In this document: positions 60,712 to 64,000 of the stretch, one piece after another
Numbering within the stretch: the first letter of the stretch is position 1
Layout: every line of letters starts with the position of its first letter
DNA from: Rotaria sp. Silwood1
Taxonomy: Eukaryota > Rotifera > Eurotatoria > Philodinida > Philodinidae
Length of the DNA: 64,000 bases
Reading direction: 5' to 3'
Assembly (NCBI GenBank): GCA_905250075.1
Contig: CAJNOP010000058.1
Span: 959,425-1,023,424, forward strand
Notes under the pieces: model-generated
Told to the model about the DNA's origin: nothing
The model's input: only the letters and a program-made list of their open reading frames with translations
The model's database searches: none
Position numbers and translations under genes: made by a program

Positions 60712-61710
60712 CTACCTGTACAAAACTGACCTTGCGCCGCACATGTGTCGGACTGCTATTTGATATAACATTTTTTTTTGTTGTTCAGCTAATTGAAGAT
60801 TTTCTTGAATAAGTGTAACAATTTCACCAATAGGTCTCACAAGTTTTCGATTTAATTGTTGTGCTTCATTAAATGAAAGTGTATCACGTGTAGCATGTTT
60901 ATCACATTGAATTATACGACATATAAGACGACTAAATTCTCGAATACTATAATCCCAACTTCTACTATAATCTTTTTTTTCTTCAAGATTAAATTCAATT
61001 CCATTCTTACATAATGCTAAAAATCGAAATGCTTCATTATCGAATAGAAATGAATTTTCTTTTGAAAATAGTACTTCAGTATTTGATTGATATTTAAGAC
61101 TTTGAAGAAGTTCTCGAAGATGAGGAGCTGATGGCCCAGGTTGAAAACTAGTCGCTCGAGCATTTGTAAATATGAACATAATATTTTCTTTTGCATGAAT
61201 ATGTAAATGTCTAAGTAATTCTTTAATACAAAAACGAAATAAAATATGTAATCTTTCTTCATTTGTTTTTAATAAAATACATATTCCATTTCAATAATCA
61301 AATTGACTTATATAAGCAAGAATATCGTCGAAATTTTTTTCATCTTTTAAAACATCTTCAGTATTATCAATACCTGGTGCGTCAATTAAACGTAATTTTC
61401 TATTATTAATTCGAAATACAAAACTTCGACATTCTCTTGTACATGATTCACCTACACGACCTTTCTTTTCACTTTCATTTGATATACCAATTGTTATTGT
61501 TTTTTCTTCAAATGTATCTTTATCCAAAAATGTAAACGATGCTGGAATAACTTCTTGTAATTTTCCATTCATAGCTTCATTAAGTGAATTATAAACAAGA
61601 TAATTAGCAAATGCATTAATAAAAGTTGTTTTTCCAACACCTGTTTGACCCAATAATAATATATTTGTATCTCCTGTTGATGTAGGATTTTTTACTTCTA
61701 TTTGAGACAT
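60712..61710 (-). pseudogene. AIG1/Toc34-type P-loop GTPase, one in-frame stop
   Basis: From Met at 61710 (MSQIEVKN) the frame reads a G domain: P loop GQTGVGKTTFINAF (about 22-35), G3 DAPGID after NNRKLRLI, then a TGA at 61291-61293, after which the same frame goes on with NGICILLKTNEERLHILFRF, FIFTNARAT (G4-like) and a helical tail to 60712. The family's reading at that point (xxxNGICILL) shows the TGA replaces one residue, with no frameshift. An acceptor-like TTTTTTTCAG before the Met suggests a 5'-UTR intron. The C-terminal helices suggest membrane or self-assembly functions as in GIMAP-like GTPases. It could be a pseudogene, a null allele or a sequencing error. Confidence 0.78.
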
Positions 61711-62058
61711 GTTTTTAACTGATCTGAAAAAAAGCTTTAATTTACTATCGATGTAAAGACTAAATAATGCCTGCAAATACTGTAAGAACTTACTCAAACA
61801 AATATTAAATCATTCTTATGAGTCATAAACAAAAAAACCTAAGTTGGAAAAAAATTCTTTTGTGTTACTTCAGTAAGAAAAAAATACGAAAAAGAAACGC
61901 ATTACACTTTTAAATTATGGCCGTTATAAGAATTCTTTCTTTTTCAAGCATCCAGTCAGACATGTAACGAAAAAGTTGACGTATTAATGCATTGACAGCA
62001 TATCTTTTGACATGCTACAAAAACAAATATTTTTCGAAGATAAAATAAATTTGAAAAT

Positions 62059-62095
62059 AGGGTGGCTGTGGGTGTGGGTGTAGTTGGCTATCTGG
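62059..62095. repeat. G-rich half-hairpin
   Basis: AGGGTGGCTGTGGGTGTGGG with no C-rich partner nearby, unlike the others. It could be a truncated member. Confidence 0.5.
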
Positions 62096-62298
62096 GGTAT
62101 GGGAACCTTCATCTGACTTTTGAACTGAAAAAATTTCACTTTTCGCATTTGCCCATTCTCAGTTATAATATAGCCCGAAGTGTTCCTTACCTAATGAAAA
62201 TAGTTTATTTCAATAATTAGTCAGTTTTATTAAAATAACAATGAATAAAATTTATGAAATATAGCTACGAACAATCATATGATAGTAGACTCCACGTT

Positions 62299-62485
62299 GT
62301 GGGGTGTGAGTGTGGGTGTGGGTGTGGGTGTGTGGCTGGGTGTGGGTGTGTGCTGGGTGTGGGTGTGTGGCTGGGTGTGGGTGTGGGTGTAGGTGTTGGT
62401 TTAAGCAAGGAAGAGACGCTCACACCCACACCCACAGTCACACCCACACACCCACACCCGCCCACACCCAGCCACACCCACACCC
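62299..62485. repeat. Telomere-like hairpin at the 5' edge of a receptor gene
   Basis: G-rich units (GTGTGGGTGTGGGTGTGTGG) for 95 bp, an 18-bp spacer, then C-rich units ending CACCCACACCC. The open frame of the EGF-7TM receptor runs into it, creating a false Cys/Gly/Val N-terminus. Confidence 0.85.
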
Positions 62486-62488
62486 TAT

Positions 62489-63684
62489 GTAATGATTATG
62501 ACCATCATCAACGTATAGCGAACTGTTTTGAATTTAATTCTTCAATTAAACATGATTGTTTTCGTATAAGTAATTGTGAAAATGGTGCACAATGTTTACA
62601 AAATAGACCAATTTGTCCACAAACATCAATGTGTGTTTGTCCATTATGTTTTTATGGAACACGATGTCAATTTAGTTCATCATTATTTGGTCTTTCACTC
62701 GATGCTATTTTAGGTTATCATATTAAAGTAAATGTAAACATGAAAAATCAGTCACATATTGTACAAATAAGTCTAGTTTTAACAATAATTATGATCATCA
62801 TAGGTCTTATCAATGGTATATTATCTATGATTACATTTAAGAATAAAGCAACACATCAAGTTGGTTGTGGTTTTTATCTCTTAGGTTCATCAATTACTAC
62901 TTTACTTATTGTAATCACATTTGCAATGAAGTTTTCAATACTTATCATAATACAAATGACATATAATACAAATCGATCATTCCTATATATTCAATGTTTA
63001 TCAATAGATTTTTTCTTACGATTTTTTCTTAATATGGATAAATGGTTAAATGCATGTGTGGCTGCAGAACGAGCATTTGCCACAATAAAAGGAGCTAATT
63101 TTAATAAGAAGAAAAGTAAACAAGTAGCTAAATACATTATTTTGACTCTTATTTTCTTAACAATTAGTACAACTATTTATGATCCTATTCATCGACGTCT
63201 GTTAGATGATGATGATGATAGTGATGAGAAACGTATTTGGTGTATTGTTACTTATTCGTCTAATCTTCGGATATTCAATTCAATAGTGAATATATTTCTT
63301 TTTTGTGTTCCATTTCTCATCAATATTCTTTCGGCTATTATGGTTATTATTAAAACTACTCGACAATGAACAACTGTTCAAACTCATCAAACTTATGGAA
63401 AGTTATTACGTGAACAAATTCAACAACATAGTCATTTACTCGTTGCTCCAATTCTTTTGGTCATTATTGATTTGCCACATTTGATCATTTCTTTTATATC
63501 AGGTTGTATGAAATCAATTAACGATTCATGGTTATTTCTTATTGGATACTTTATTTCACTTATTCCACCTATGCTTACGTTTCTTGTTTTTGTTTTACCA
63601 TCAAAATTATACAAAACAGAATTTCAAAAATCCATTCACCAATATCAACGAAGAATACAAACAAGATTACATTTTATTTCATAA
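62489..63684 (+). pseudogene. EGF-like 7TM receptor, 5' truncated, one in-frame stop
   Basis: Recognisable coding starts at about 62489, right at the edge of the hairpin. An EGF-like module comes first (NCENGAQC, PICPQTSMCVCPLCFYGTRC), then seven helices; TM3 ends AAERAFA in place of DRY, and TM7 is FLIGYFISLIPPMLTFLVFV. A TGA at 63367-63369 (after KTTRQ) falls in the third intracellular loop; reading on in frame gives TM6 and TM7 to a TAA at 63682-63684. The position suits an Arg codon (CGA to TGA). This EGF-7TM architecture forms a large family in bdelloids. Missing upstream exons would normally hold more extracellular modules. The upstream in-frame ATG at 62254 is not credible. Confidence 0.8.
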
Positions 63685-64000
63685 AAATATTAGCGAACTT
63701 AAAGAAGTTTTCTCAAAGAAGAAAAAGCAGATTTCTGTATTTCTTCATATTTCCTCATCACAGTATCTATCGAGGCATCTTCGTACTTCTTGGTAGTTCT
63801 GTATAGAAATACACAAATATGCTTTCTCTCCTGTGAATTTTCTTTCTATCGCTTCTCTATATCTTATTGTAATTAACTTTTCATATTAAATGTATAGTTT
63901 TGAGATATAACGACGATTTAGAAATTGACAATTTAAGGAATACATACATAGCAATCAATTATAACACTAGAGAATGATGAAATTTGAGAAATTCAACAAA
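63685..64000. other. 3' flank of the receptor gene
   Basis: AT-rich; no gene or repeat recognised up to the window edge. Confidence 0.4.

Noticed and set aside
62254..62488. N-terminal 78 residues of the longest frame of the EGF-7TM receptor
   Set aside because: Entirely encoded by the hairpin; true homology starts after it.

Overview
The window looks like nuclear DNA of a bdelloid rotifer, most likely a Rotaria-like species. The DNA is AT-rich and genes carry many short introns (about 50-90 bp, T-rich acceptors). Animal genes (two-pore channel, enolase-4-like, TRAF-like, rhodopsin-like 7TM receptors) sit beside families of bacterial or fungal character that are typical of bdelloids (intradiol dioxygenase, microbial-type PARG, ART-TPR protein, P-loop GTPase). 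More than a dozen inverted repeats are built from TGTGGG-type units, which I recall as the bdelloid telomere hexamer. One 100-N assembly gap lies at 37447-37546. Species assignment is inference.

Layout. 1-8.3 kb: 3' part of an intradiol dioxygenase, a single-pass membrane protein, a microbial-type PARG (TIGR02452-like), and a weak multi-exon candidate at 7.4-8.3 kb. 9.4-17.3 kb: two well-preserved conserved genes on the minus strand. One is a 17-exon two-pore channel whose exons sum exactly to 763 codons; the other is a 12-exon enolase-4-like gene (581 codons). Each carries a mobile element in one intron. 18.0-19.5 kb: a gene divergent from the enolase, encoding two copies of the N-terminal domain that elsewhere in the window heads an ART-TPR protein, but with no ART or TPR part.

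21-44.6 kb: a decaying tandem array. The unit is a plus-strand TRAF/MATH gene followed by a minus-strand two-exon 7TM receptor. Copy 1 is intact for both genes. Copy 2 has an intact receptor but a ruined TRAF gene. Copy 3 has a ruined TRAF gene and a receptor cut by the N gap. Copy 4 has a ruined TRAF gene and a receptor exon with an in-frame stop and no first exon. A 1.77-kb fold-back element and smaller MITE-like elements lie within the array.

44.6-64 kb: low gene density and high repeat content. Genes are a seven-TM membrane protein (48.8 kb) and an ART-TPR protein (51.8-54.0 kb). Remnants are the 3' ends of a paramyosin/myosin-tail gene and of a MAP2K-like kinase, a GTPase gene with one in-frame stop, and an EGF-7TM receptor with one in-frame stop whose 5' end merges into a telomere-like hairpin. 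A tRNA-like Pol III unit and two AATCGATT-rich satellite tracts are also here.

The genes do not form one pathway. The recurring themes are ADP-ribose biology (a PARG, an ART-TPR protein and an ART-less relative), many surface receptors, and heavy gene decay with inverted-repeat DNA, which would suit a dynamic or subtelomere-like part of a bdelloid genome.
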